64,000 nt of DNA, taken from contig JAJGOT010000287.1 in the NCBI GenBank assembly GCA_022457155.1, positions 22,501 through 86,500 of the forward strand, written 5' to 3'. Under the pieces are notes generated by a model, which ran no database searches, was not told where the DNA came from, and was given only the letters and a program-made list of their open reading frames with translations. Position 1 is the stretch's first letter, and each line of letters opens with the position of its first letter. Shown piece after piece: positions 34,067 to 46,198 of this stretch. The position numbers and the translations under genes are program-made. This stretch comes from Cladopsammia gracilis (lineage: Eukaryota; Cnidaria; Anthozoa; Scleractinia; Dendrophylliidae).

Positions 34067-34635
34067 ATTTTTATAGACCGTACAAAAGTTCACAAAAACA
34101 ACTTTTCTCTGTCTAGAATAAATAGTAGCACTAGTTTCCGAATAAAATACAGTTTATGTTTGTCAAAAATTGCCGGAGAAACTGATTTGAAAATCAAAAA
34201 TTGCAAAAATACACAAACATATTTGCATAAGGCGATGCGAGTGAAGATAGAACTGTACTATAAAATCAAAGTCTTGTTTTGTTTACATAAAATCGCTTTT
34301 CAATCTATCTAATGAATGAACAAACACATAAAAATGGACAACACAATCTTCATTTTTATAGACCGTACAAAAGTTCACAAAAACAACTTTTCTCTGTCTA
34401 GAATAAATAGTAGCACTAGTTTCCGAATAAAATACAGTTTATGTTTGTCAAAAATTGCCCGAGAAACTGATTTGAAAATCAAAAATTGCAAAAATACACA
34501 GACATATTTGCATAAGGCGATGCGAGTGAAGATAGAACTGTACTATAAAATCAAGTCTTGTTTTGTTCACATAAAATCGCTTTTCAATCTATCTAATGAA
34601 TGAACAAACACATAAAAATGGACAACACAATCTTC
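34067..34635. repeat. recent 285-bp tandem duplication
   Basis: 34067-34351 and 34352-34635 are nearly identical (both start CATTTTTATAGACCGTAC and end AAATGGACAACACAATCTT). Only a handful of substitutions and one single-base indel separate them. The two similar open frames are not recognisable proteins. Confidence 0.85.
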
Positions 34636-36238
34636 TTTCGAAAAAATTTATTCAAATCTCCATTAGTTTACGTTTAAAAGCAAAACGCGTACCATGTAAT
34701 TATAGCTCATCGAGTTCAAGCTTTCTTCGATGAAATTCAAGAGATAGGCACGTTTTAAAATCAATTCGCCAAAACTAACAATAACACTAATAACAAGTCA
34801 CTCACAGATTGATATCAACATAAATTCTCATCGAAAACTGTAATCTGTTTTACCTTTAAGTTCCTCGCTTGCTTGGAAATTCAAATCTCCGCTTCTGGTT
34901 CTGAAATCATCTCCCGCATTGATAAAAATGTAATACATGAAGTTCCTCGAAGCAAGATTTTATCCCTGAAAGCTCGTCTTTTTCCACTAAAGCGGCTTCT
35001 GAGTATACCTTAATTAGTATCCCTGTCTTGAGTAGCAAACGGCGAAAAAATGCAGGAAAATAACGAGTTTAATTCTCCGCTAGGCACAAGAAAACAACTA
35101 AAGTGTTTACCGAGCTCACGGCTGTGTGGCCGCGCGAAAAACAAAGCCTTGCTTTCAAGATCTCGGATGTTGTTCCAACACGGCGGGCGGGCGACGGACG
35201 GACACGCGCCCGCGAAACATTCCGCTAGCCATGACCATGAAAAATCACGGCGTAGGTTCTATGAGTATGGAGCTGCGCAGCCAGGCCTTCGGCCTGGCAA
35301 GTGCTCCGCTATTAATATAGGTATCTGCTTATTAGAGGTATTGATTACAGTGAATGTAATTTACAACAAACCTTTTGGACTTTGCAGTGTTCTCCTTATA
35401 GGGCCGTAATAGGTAAAATTTACCACTTGAAGCAACATTTTTTACCGCCTGCAATCACTTGGAGGTTTTTGAAATTCAACAAATTGTTTATTCTATAATG
35501 AAAAAAATATTGTTGTGTAAGGAACAAATTATAAAATTGTTGTAAGTTGTTTTACCTTTAAAGGTCGAAGGTGTGTATACGTGAATTTGCCTAAAATAGA
35601 TCTCTTAATGAAGGAAATGGGTTTCAGAGAACCTACGCTTCTTTACCCCCTAAGCAAATGAGCCTCAGGCACACACTTTTAGTTGAACCGGTTAGAAATG
35701 CTCCCTTACCTGCAGAGCTAAAATGTAGGGGGAACACTGCTTTGCCTAAGTTCTGTCCCCTTGATTAAAAGGGTAATTGCTTAATAAATTACAGTAACAT
35801 GTGCACCTGTACTAAGTCATATACATTCATAATAAGTTAAAACTTGTTAAACAGAAATGCAGGATACTTTTACCAAAGCAAATATTATATAATTTTACCT
35901 TTCCTTGCTTTATTTTTATAGTTTCATTTTGAATTTGGCTTTTTAAGTGTACAATTTACACAATATACATTTCAAAATACAGTACATCATTCTACATGTA
36001 CTTGGATCACTGGTGTTGACTATCAGGTCTCAGTTTGGTAACAAATGATCCAGGGAGCCTAAAAAACAAAAAAACAAAAAAAAAACAAAAAAATACCTGC
36101 ACATCCACATGTACACAGGCTTTCCATAAAAGGCACTAATTTCAAGGCCTTAGGATCAACAACTGGCAGATTTAAAAAATGCAAGTCAGTCGCAATGCAA
36201 TTGTTATAACGTAACAAGAGGCTCCAAGCAGCCTATAT
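34636..36238. other. intergenic; small hairpin and A-rich tract
   Basis: GC-rich DNA at 35170-35300 includes the hairpin CCAGGCCTTCGGCCTGG (35281-35297). The open frame over it shows no protein family. An A-rich stretch lies at about 36061-36092. Confidence 0.4.
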
Positions 36239-36679
36239 TTATGCGCATGCTTCACATTCCAGCCTGGTGATGTTAGAGCGTTGCTTGTTGTTAGGTGTTT
36301 GCTGCAAGATGGCACGTTCCACTGCATTAATGTAACAGTCTAGGGTTTGATCTCTGCCAGGGCTTGGGGTCCATTTTGATGGTTTTTTGTATGTAGGGCT
36401 GTCATTCTCTTTTGTTGTTGTTTCGCCGTCATTCCAAAAGTATTCTTTCAAACGCATACGGCGGCTCCATACGGTTCTACAGTTATCACAAGCACCAATA
36501 TAAAAAAGCGCAGTCTCCATGAATAAATAAACTATCACAAATGAAGACAAATCATAAATTTTGTCAATACCTATATTTCGGCTGCATTCAACAGCCTTCA
36601 TCAGGGTAAAATGGTCGTTACAAAAGCATGCCATAATACTTTTAAAACCGCTGAATATAACAGTCGCGGGCACGGACAA
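36239..36679 (-). pseudogene. Penelope-like retroelement fragment
   Basis: The minus-strand translation KWTPSPGRDQTLDCYINAVE followed by NNKQRSNITRLECEA resembles the region before the reverse transcriptase of Penelope-like elements. The upstream part (TLMKAVECSRNIGIDKIYDL) resembles their terminal repeat region as it reads in translation. No reverse transcriptase motif is present, so it is a short remnant. Confidence 0.45.
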
Positions 36680-36991
36680 ATCAAAAATCTAGATCACACG
36701 CTTAAGGGGGCTACATCTGTATGTCACCATTTTTAGCGTTACTTTAAGAAGCCAAAATAGATGTTTATTTCAGTGAAATTCCAAAAATAAGAATCCAGTT
36801 TTGTTTAAAATTAAAGAGTAAAAATAAGTGACTTGGGCTGCAGATGGCCAGGATGGAAATGGATTGTATCTTGAAAACAATGGGCCAATTTTTTCAAGTT
36901 TATCGCTTGTGTCTTAGTAAATTCGCTAAAACTCTGATTATGGTTTATTTTCTCTACTTAAATTCACTTGATATCTTCCTGTTTGTGTTCT

Positions 36992-37130
36992 TTAAAGGCC
37001 CACTATCACCCAAACTGCATTACAAATTTAACAAAGTCAAAAATTCGCGAAAGAGCCAATCACAAGTGGGCTTATCATTTGAAAACAAAAAAACGACCGC
37101 AAAGCCGAATGGGTGACAGTGGGCCTTTAA
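36992..37130. mobile_element. 139-bp MITE
   Basis: TTAAAGGCCCACTATCACCC at the left is mirrored by GGGTGACAGTGGGCCTTTAA at the right (one mismatch). The interior is AT-rich with no gene. Confidence 0.75.
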
Positions 37131-37515
37131 GCATTTCGTGTACGACAAAGGTACTTAGTTTTAATTTGGGGCAGTTTTGACCCGAAAACCTCAAAATCAC
37201 CATGACATAGCTTCTTTAATCACACACGTGCAAAAGTAAACAATCCCAGACGTACCCATGCGCTAATAAGCTACATGTAATACTGTTACGTGCACCTAGA
37301 GCGCTTGTTTTGACCAAAGAAAAAATCGTTGTCATTGAGACCAAACGGACTCGAAGTGTTCAGCTTATATGCCCATTGTTCCTCCTTTTCCCTCAGTTCT
37401 CTTTCTCCGTCCACCCTGTCTTTTATCTGAATCATAGCAACAACTGACAGAAGACATATAGAAATTTAACACCCTAGCTAAAAGGTAACAAAAGTGCATA
37501 ATTTTTGAACCCTTG
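37131..37515. other. non-coding, nothing recognised
   Basis: No supported gene. Confidence 0.4.
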
Positions 37516-37878
37516 GAGCCCGGGGTGGGGGAGGGGTACTTGGGTCAACTTTTGCTGGGTATGTGCCGCTGGCCTCTCTGAGCCGCTTCCCCATTGTAGT
37601 CTATTCTGTGGCCAATTACAGACCCCATCTTAGTCACTTTTGAGTAAATGTAAATTTTGTAATCCCAACTTAGTCACTTTTTTACACCGAATCTTCCCAT
37701 TTTTTGTAATCCCTGCTAAAATAAAACTACCCCCAAAAATCCTGACAATTTGGGTCCCATTCTGGTAACTACTATTGAAAATGCAACCCCGTTGTAGTCA
37801 TTCCAGTCATGAAAATGCGACCCCATCCAGTGGCACATCCCTGTTGGCCCATTACTAGGAAGTACCCCACCGGGCCTC
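37516..37878. mobile_element. 363-bp non-autonomous element with G-rich inverted ends
   Basis: GAGCCCGGGGTGGGGGAGG...TACT at the left matches GAGGCCCGGTGGGGTACTT read from the right end. The interior repeats TTAGTCACTTTT twice. Likely a dispersed non-autonomous DNA element. Confidence 0.55.
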
Positions 37879-39307
37879 AGAGCAATATGCCTACACATTA
37901 ATTGTCCAAATTAAAGAGTTTTAGGTATGAGGAATGTAAAGATAATAACAATATAAATATATCAATGCCAAAACAAGGTTTATTTAAGAAGACTGTTCCT
38001 AAAACTGCTGCAGCTTGGAGTTGTGTGATGTAACTATCTTTTGTTTTGAGGTGATTTTTAACAAATTGAATAACATTACATTTATTTATAGGAATTCTGG
38101 TGTTTGCAAGACCATTTGCTGTGGTTGTGGATGTTAGAGAATTGTTTGGTTCTGAGAGCAAGTCGCTGGTTTATGCATATACCCATAATTTGCTGGGCAG
38201 CATTAAAGAAGAGATCAGTAAGTATTGTGCTAGTTTTGAATGATAGAAGGTGGTCCTCTTAGAAGAAACACAGTGAGCCCAAAGCTCCCATCTATGAAAT
38301 GTGTGGGTGGTCACATAATGCAGAAAGTAAGTTTTTGTAGTCGCCCAAAGACATGTAGGCCTCCGACAATGGTAAAGAACAGACTTGGATATGAAAACAG
38401 CCAAGTTATACAAAATTTGGATGATATAATTTCTTATGGAAGCTTGAAAGGGTTTCTTACAGCTTATGTACATGTCAGAACAATATATTAAACTTTAAAA
38501 TTTAATGCTCTTAGTTTCTGAAACAAATTATAGACAAGCTTATGACAGGGTTGTTAAAGTTTCCTTCAAGACCATTTAAATACATACCCCATTCAAAGAC
38601 ATACCCCTCAAAAGTCAGTTTTTTTATATCTATCTTTAAAACTAACTTGGTTACCTTTGGTTTTTTTATGAGCGTTTATAAAGGTTTGCAATATTCTTCA
38701 CTTCCTGTGTAAATTTAAAAACAATCTATATTATGGAAATCGAGATAAACTGAAAAAGGCCTTTTAAAGATTTAAAAAAATTCCACTCTACAGTTTTTTT
38801 CTAAAATGTCTTAAATGTTAGATAAAGTTGAATGGTACTTACATGAAAAATTTCAACATAGGTCACCGAGCAAATTTTTGAGATAAAGAGGAATATTTTA
38901 TGCACAATTTATTTCCGATTCGCGCAATTTTACGCAGTATTTTCATTTCCGGTGAGCTGTGCATGCTACTTTTTTATAGGAAAATCAGCTGACGAGTGTG
39001 TCAATGCATAACAAGTGCATGTCACGCCCGCAAGCAGCTGAAAACCCTTTCTAGCTTCCTTAAAAGGAGTTATTAAAAGAAAGGAGAATATTAAATTAAA
39101 AAATACTCTGGGGTGAAGTTTCTTTTGGTCTTCTTGTGATGGACTACTTTCTCCATCCCAAGGAGAGCAAGTGAAGCTATTTCTGTCTGAGTAGGCAACC
39201 AGTTGCTTGATTGCCACTTTATGTTGCCTTTATCTTACCATTACTTGTTAAAATGCATCTGTTTGAAGGGGTTGCCAGTAATGATTGCCTTGTTTTCTAT
39301 TCCACAG
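37879..39307. other. non-coding with weak exon-like pieces
   Basis: An open stretch at 38240-38491 (SPKLPSMKCVGGHIMQK) might be an exon, but no family is recognised. The rest is AT-rich. Confidence 0.3.
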
Positions 39308-39448
39308 GAGGTGAACACTGAAGTCTGTGAACAGCTGTTCTCTTGGCTGTCCAGGTTTTCGCATATTATGAAACACATGAATAGATGGCAATTCCTGTTT
39401 TTAATGTTATATAAATTATTTTGGACATCCATAATGTTGATGTCATAG
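39308..39448 (+). pseudogene. KDZ-type transposase C-terminal exon remnant
   Basis: After a good acceptor (TTCCACAG) comes EVNTEVCEQLFSWLSRFSHI then KHMNRWQFLFLMLY, which is close to the C-terminal signature I recall from Kyakuja/Dileera/Zisupton-type transposase proteins. The next residues of the family (LDIHNVDV) appear in another frame just downstream, so there is a 1-2 base shift near 39410. No catalytic core is nearby. Confidence 0.5.
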
Positions 39449-40149
39449 AAAATTAAAAATTGTTTGTTACCCAAGTGTGGTTTAAAGAAATATAGAATGG
39501 TTGTTATTTTGAAAAATTATTGATGGAAACTAAAGGCTTCCAGTATCATTTTAGAGTAGATCAGTTATATTAAAGGGATTATTAATTGACATCAAACACA
39601 TTTTCCTGTTTTTACAAATTATTCTCCCAGTGTTGACTGGTATTCATGATTGCATTTATATTACAGCAGTTAAGTTAAGGATTTCAATTTAGATTGGTGT
39701 GAATGAATGATTACTCTATCTTTTTCTTACGAATTGATCTAAGGAGTTTCATATGATTTTTTAGAAAAATACCGGTACCAGCTGTGCCATAAAATTCCAT
39801 GATTTTGTAACAGCGTTTGCTGCAGAACTCTTTTACAGAATGTTCTTTAGTAAAGCTGCATTCTTGCGAAATTTCAGAGTTCATTTAGCTGTAATTTTTG
39901 TTAATGTAGGTTGACACACGTTTTTTATAAGTTTGAAAGTTGAAGCATGTCATTTTGTGGAGTGCTTTATAAAAATATACAATGTATATAGAAAAATTAT
40001 CATAGTATGTACTGAATATGGCAATAGTAATAAACAATTTGAAAGTTGTATTTTTTTACTGCTTGTGATCTATGTTCCAATTTAAAAATTCTCAGAGAGA
40101 AAACAGTTTTATTGAGTTAAAACATAAAGACACAAGTACGCATACATGA
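39449..40149. other. non-coding, nothing recognised
   Basis: AT-rich DNA. Confidence 0.4.
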
Positions 40150-42755
40150 CAATTACTTTTCGTGTAAAACGCTTTTAGAACGAGGAATATGAATATACAT
40201 ATACTCCATTTGCCTTTCGTGTAACACGCTTTTAGAACGAGGAATATACATATACTCCATTTACCTTTCGTGTAACACGCTTTTAGAACGAGGAATATAC
40301 ATATACTCCATTTACCTTTCGCGCAACACGCTTTTAGAACGAGTATACGTATACTCCATTTACTTTTCGTGTAACACGCTTTTAGAACGAGGAATATACA
40401 TATACTCCATTTACCTTTCGCGCAACACGCTTTTAGAATGAGTAATATACATATACTCCATTTACCTTTCGTGTAACACGCTTTTAGAACGAGTAATATA
40501 CATATATTCCATTTACTTTTTGTAACACGCTTTTAGAACGAGGAATATACATATACTCCATTTACCTTTCGCGCAACACGCTTTTAGAACGAGTATACAT
40601 ATACTCCATTTACTTTTCGTGTAACACGCTTTTAGAACGAGGAATATACATATACTCCATTTACCTTTCGCGCAACACGCTTTTAGAATGAGTAATATAC
40701 ATATACTCCATTTACCTTTCGTGTAACACGCTTTTAGAACGAGTAATATACATATATTCCATTTACTTTTCGTGTAACACGCTTTTAGAACGAGTAATAT
40801 ACATATACTCCATTTACTTTTCGTGTAACACGCTTTTAGAACGAGGAATATACATGTACTCCGTTTACCTTTCGTGTAACACGCTTTTAGAACGAGGAAT
40901 ATACATATACTCCATTTACCTTTCGCGCAACACGCTTTTAGAATGAGTAAACATATACTCCATTTACCTTTCGTGTAACACGCTTTTAGAACGAGGAATA
41001 TACATATACTCCATTTACCTTTCGCGCAACACGCTTTTAGAACGAGTATACATATACTCACTTTACTTTTTGCGTAACTCGTGATTAGAACGAGTAACAC
41101 GCTTTTAGAACGAGTAATATACATATACTCCATTTACTTTTCGTGTAACACGCTTTTAGAACGAGGAATATACATGTACTCCGTTTACCTTTCGTGTAAC
41201 ACGCTTTTAGAACGAGGAATATACATATACTCCATTTACCTTTCGCGCAACACGCTTTTAGAATGAGTAAACATATACTCCATTTACCTTTCGTGTAACA
41301 CGCTTTTAGAACGAGGAATATACATATACTCCATTTACCTTTCGCGCAACACGCTTTTAGAACGAGTATACATATACTCACTTTACTTTTTGCGTAACTC
41401 GTGATTAGAACGAGGAATATACATATACGGGAGAACGAGTAATATACATATATTCCATTTACTTTTCGTGTAACTTTAACTTTAACTTTAACTTTAATTA
41501 ACATAATTGCCTTTAGCAAGCTAATCCGGCAATGGGCGGTCAGAACACGGAAGCTCATGACATTGACAGCGAAGGAAAAAAAAAAAAAAAAAAAAAAAAA
41601 ATCGTCAATACGTGAAATTGTTACAAATACTTAAATGAAACGCAGCAACAGAGTCAGCACATACAAAAGCTGGAGACAAAGCGTTCCAAGCGGGAACAGT
41701 TCTTACAAAAAAAGAAAACTTGTGGGCGTTAACATTAGATGAATAACGTTGGTATTGGAATGGGTGCTGTACACTAGCTCGTAACACGCTTTTAGAACGA
41801 GTAATATACATATACTCCATTTACTTTTCGTGTAACACGCTTTTAGAACGAGGAATATACATGTACTCCGTTTACCTTTCGTGTAACACGCTTTTAGAAC
41901 GAGGAATATACATATACTCCATTTACCTTTCGCGCAACACGCTTTTAGAATGAGTAAACATATACTCCATTTACCTTTCGTGTAACACGCTTTTAGGCGA
42001 GGAATATACATATACTCCATTTACCTTTCGCGCAACACGCTTTTAGAACGAGTATACATATACTCACTTTACTCTTTGCGTAACTCGTGATTAGAACGAG
42101 TAACACGCTTTTAGAACGAGTAATATACATATACTCCATTTACTTTTCGTGTAACACGCTTTTAGAACGAGGAATATACATGTACTCCGTTTACCTTTCG
42201 TGTAACACGCTTTTAGAACGAGGAATATACATATACTCCATTTACCTTTCGCGCAACACGCTTTTAGAATGAGTAAACATATACTCCATTTACCTTTCGT
42301 GTAACACGCTTTTAGGCGAGGAATATACATATACTCCATTTACCTTTCGCGCAACACGCTTTTAGAACGAGTATACATATACTCACTTTACTCTTTGCGT
42401 AACTCGTGATTAGAACGAGTAACACGCTTTTAGAACGAGTAATATACATATACTCCATTTACTTTTCGTGTAACACGCTTTTAGAACGAGGAATATACAT
42501 GTACTCCGTTTACCTTTCGTGTAACACGCTTTTAGAACGAGGAATATACATATACTCCATTTACCTTTCGCGCAACACGCTTTTAGAATGAGTAAACATA
42601 TACTCCATTTACCTTTCGTGTAACACGCTTTTAGAACGAGGAATATACATATACTCCATTTACCTTTCGCGCAACACGCTTTTAGAACGAGTATACATAT
42701 ACTCACTTTACTTTTTGCGTAACTCGTGATTAGAACGAGGAATATACATATACGG
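40150..42755. repeat. about 51-bp satellite with 319-bp higher-order repeat
   Basis: The unit is built on GTGTAACACGCTTTTAGAAC then GAGGAATATACATATACTCC. Variants (GCGCAACACGC, GAGTATACATATACT, ACTCGTGATTAGAACGAG) are arranged in a 319-bp higher-order unit seen at about 41779, 42098 and 42417, with related blocks from 41090. A LINE fragment interrupts it. The long reading frames through it are repeat by-products. Confidence 0.9.
41476..41770 (-). mobile_element. LINE 3' end inserted in the satellite
   Basis: On the minus strand, HKFSFFVRTVPAWNALSP resembles the C-terminus of many non-LTR reverse-transcriptase proteins. It is followed by a stop, a long T tract, and a (TTAAAG)n tail. Satellite sequence resumes on both sides. 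Confidence 0.65.
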
Positions 42756-42769
42756 CATTAACCTAACTC

Positions 42770-43045
42770 GCATCTCTTCTTAATGAGATGCATTTTTCGG
42801 ATCGGCAAGTCTGTCTTTCGGGTCGACAATAGTTTTGTCGATCCGTACGACTCGTACGAGTCGACAACCTTCAAGAGGGCCTGTTAACCTCGTTCCCATG
42901 GTCTCTCATCTCGCATGCGTCTCTATAAATGAGATGCAATTTTCGGGTCGACAACCACAATTTACGGGTCGTCTCATTTCGTCGATCCGTACGGATCGAA
43001 CTTTGATTTTTTCGGGTCGTATCAGGTCGACAGTATTGGACATGG
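42770..43045 (-). repeat. two diverged 139-bp satellite units in inverse orientation
   Basis: Reverse complement of the start of the array at 28779: it shares the core ACTCGTACGAGTCGACAACC and ends in TTCGGGTCGTATCAGGTCGAC...ATTGGACA, the mirror of the left edge of that array. It directly follows the 51-bp satellite. Confidence 0.8.
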
Positions 43046-43650
43046 ATGGGGATTTGTGAATAAAATCTCAAAGGGACAAATTTAACGCCCGGGATTTAAC
43101 GCAACAGCTGTGAGAATATTTTATACCGGAAGCCAGAATTCAGGCAACAAATTATTTTGCTTTACGAGCAATAAGAATGAAGTCCAGATTCTGACTTGTG
43201 GCACACGACTGGTCAAATAAATTATTTTTCCCCTCCCCGTGTTTCTTCTGACTTTCGCTCGAAAAATCGCAGGTTTTCTTCGCGCTTACAGGCGGCAAAA
43301 TATAACACGCGCCGCTTTTCAACAACAGAAAATTACTTTCATTCATAACGTGATGTGCATCCGGTTCTCTCATCAACGCATTCTCCGACGATAGTTTATT
43401 GGTCAATAGCTTTTTTTTATTGCTTTGGGGTAGCTGTCAAGGGAAACTCTATTGTTCTCGTAACATATCCAACTTGCGCAAAATTGGTCACATAAAAAAA
43501 AAAATCAGTTTTCCTAGGTGCAGTGAGCGTAACGCTTCTACCTTACTTCAGTTCAGGCTCTGTAGTCTTGCTCTCAGTCCAACTATCGTTCGTAATATAC
43601 TACAGAATTTAAGTAATTTATCCGGAAATCGCCTTGTAAATGTCACTCTG
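43046..43650. other. non-coding upstream of a first-exon candidate
   Basis: No repeat or gene recognised; may hold the promoter of the exon at 43651. Confidence 0.4.
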
Positions 43651-43840
43651 ATGGCATCGTGTAAGTATGCCGCAATAGTTGGAGGACATTGTGGATGCAG
43701 TGTTGGAAATCCAGCGAATTCCCTGTGCGTCACAATCGGAAACTGCGACAAAGATATCAAGAATCATTTGAAGTCCTTTGGTATTGGCTTTGCTGACTTA
43801 CACCTAAAAACTGAGGCAGAACTTCTTTTAGCCAGAGCAG
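43651..43840 (+). CDS. candidate first coding exon, unknown protein
   Basis: ATG at 43651 opens 63 codons ending at a strong donor (GCAG|GTAAGC). The deduced N-terminus (MASCKYAAIVGGHCGCSVGN) is cysteine-rich, followed by DKDIKNHLKSFGIGFADLHL, a plausible folded segment. Open sequence continues past the donor and loses protein character. No downstream exon could be matched, so the gene is partial or a remnant. Confidence 0.4.
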
Positions 43841-46198
43841 GTAAGCTTATGAAATATTCTTCAGATTCTTTACTATACATGTCTACGTCTACATGCGGTG
43901 GGCGCGGGGGAGGCGTCGCTCGGAAGTTCAATCCCTTACTCTTTCACTTACCAGTTAACTTTTATCAAAACAAGACGCTATGGCCATGGGAGTGTGTACC
44001 TGGGCGTCGTTGTATTAGGAGAATTGGAATGTTTATATCTTGGAAAATCTGCATTCACGTCAGTTCAGGGTTTGATGATAGGGAGTGTACTGAGTATTGG
44101 GATAGTCTTGTAAGTCGTTGCCTGTTGTTGCACATTTGTAAAGTGGAACACGTGAAGACTTCCGTGAAGTGCGGGTGCAAGGATTATATTTAACGCCTGC
44201 TGTATAGTTTGGAAAAGCTGAATTGTAATTTGGCGAGCGAAACGACAAGGAAAACAGAGAATTCATGAAATCGCATAGTCTGTATTGAGGATTCAAATTA
44301 TCCATTTGACATATGCAAATTCGGTGCACTTTTTCCTGACAACTGCAACAAACTTAAAAGGGCTAAATTTGCTTTCTGCTACATAACCACTGCCTGACAT
44401 CGATTATTATATTTAGTTTCATTCAAGATTTATCTTCACAACTGGTAAACATGAAGTTCAGAAAAAAATGTACACATGAATTTTGCGTGACTGTTAAACG
44501 CACTGGCACTTGGGGCCGCTTGTTTACATAAAGTGACCTATTTTGGTTTTGTTCGCTTTCTGACTGAAAACTCACTCCATTCGAATTTTTTCCATAGCCG
44601 TTCACAGCCAGCCGTTCGAAATTTTTGTTCTGTTTCAGCCGTTTACTGCGAGCCATTCAAAAAAATTCTTTTTACCGCAATTGCCGGTAATGTCGCAATC
44701 TGATTGGTCAATGCGGGTGGTAAATGAGAGTGACAACGGTGCTGACGCTAACATCACGCAATTTCTAAATATTGTGGTAAAAAAAAAAACCGATTTCCAC
44801 TGGTTGTTGACTCACTCGGCTGCGCCTCCTGAGTCCACAACATTTTGACCATGTGATGACGTAAAACGTGGTAAATAAGAGTCCACACCACGGAAAACCG
44901 GTGGAAATTTGCTAAATTCCCTTTTCACATACGTGTAACAAACATTCCTATACCTTGAGGATAAGCCAAAAACGGAATCCCGTATTTGCGTGTAATTTTA
45001 TTCCAGTTTTTACGAATTTTCTTAATACTCAAATTTACTTGCTAGCCTTTCAGTTCACAGTCTTTTTTTTTGCGACCCGAATCAATTGCTAAACCTTCAT
45101 TGAAATTTCGCTAGCCTTTAATACAAGACGCCTACCAGAGTGAAACAAGTACCCATTTCGGGTGAAGCCTTCTCGTATAGTCCACTATATGCCTGGCCTG
45201 TCGCCTTAAACTAGAGCTCAGGAATGTTTGCCTTTATCACGCTTTATCCGCACTCAACGATTTTTATTGCCAGACTTTATTTGTAAAGGCTCTCTGTGTG
45301 TAAACGACAGTGTGAGCGTTTCACACACACGCGTCACATATTTGTATGGCGAGTTGAATGTCAAAATTCAACATTGCAAATCAAACTTTATACGTTCAAA
45401 ACGGACGGAATATTTTGTGATATTTACTCGAATTGAAACGTCTGCATGGCTGGTGCTAAAAGGGGAGGGAAATGAGGTATTCGGACGCGCGCGCGTTATA
45501 TAAATATCCCTCGCCCTCCTTATTCTAGCGCCTGCCACGAAGACTACAAATTTGTAGGCATGTAATCGAAACTAACAGTGTGTGTTTGAATGCCAGAGAT
45601 CGAGCGTCATGTTTAAAACGAGGAATGAGGAATGGAATGTTCGTCAGCCGGCAGTAAATCTAAAAAAACAGTTTGATTGATTTTATTTACATTTCTGAGT
45701 TATTATTACATGAAATTAGCTGGCCGTTACTCGACACGTGCAGTTACTATTGATTACCTCGTATCGAAGATCTCAGTGATACGGCTCGTTTGTGCGTAGA
45801 GAGGATGAGTTAAATTTAACCTACTTTAACCGAAAAAAAAACATGGGTATAGACTTTTTGAACCCAGTTCCGTGAAACTCAATTGAGGCCATACACCAAT
45901 TTTGAAAAAATGGCTGTTACGCGGAGGGTGAGTTTTCATCAACACGGAGTCAAGACATTTTAGGACAAGAATTTGAATTACATGGCGTCCATCGTTCCTT
46001 TTTTATGGTACTGCGGAACCCAACAATTTATGTTGGAATTAGACACCATGGCGGCCATTTTTGTCTATCCTAAAATACCTCGTTCTGGTGCTCCGACATG
46101 GCGGCCATTTTTATGAAATCGGTGTATGGCAGCCATATTGGTATACATGTTTTTAACTAAAGAAAAAAATTAAAATACTTTTGTACGGGTAAACTAAT
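43841..46198. other. intergenic; foldback and promoter-like region
   Basis: An imperfect foldback lies at about 44786-44915 (GATTTCCACTGGTTGTTGACTCA against TGAGTCCACACCACGG..CCGGTGGAAATTT). The last 200 bp before the next gene carry repeated ATGGCGGCCATTTTT motifs. Confidence 0.45.
46047..46112 (+). promoter_or_regulatory. repeated YY1-like motifs upstream of the 46-51 kb gene
   Basis: CATGGCGGCCATTTTT occurs at about 46047 and again at about 46097, with a weaker GTATGGCAGCCATATTGG near 46124. ATGGCGGC is also the start-codon context at 46199, and a CRE-like TGACGTCA follows at 46209-46216. Motif reading only. Confidence 0.35.

Noticed and set aside
35050..35409. 119-codon plus-strand frame
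   Set aside because: Low-complexity GC-rich DNA with a hairpin; no recognisable domain, no splice or promoter support.
40513..42706. Long minus-strand frames (up to 206 codons) with KACYTKGKWSICIF-type repeats
   Set aside because: Produced by the 51-bp satellite, whose period is a multiple of three in places; not genes.
28779..42755. Regular repeats as a CRISPR array
   Set aside because: Units are tandem without unique spacers, and the DNA is clearly eukaryotic with spliced genes.
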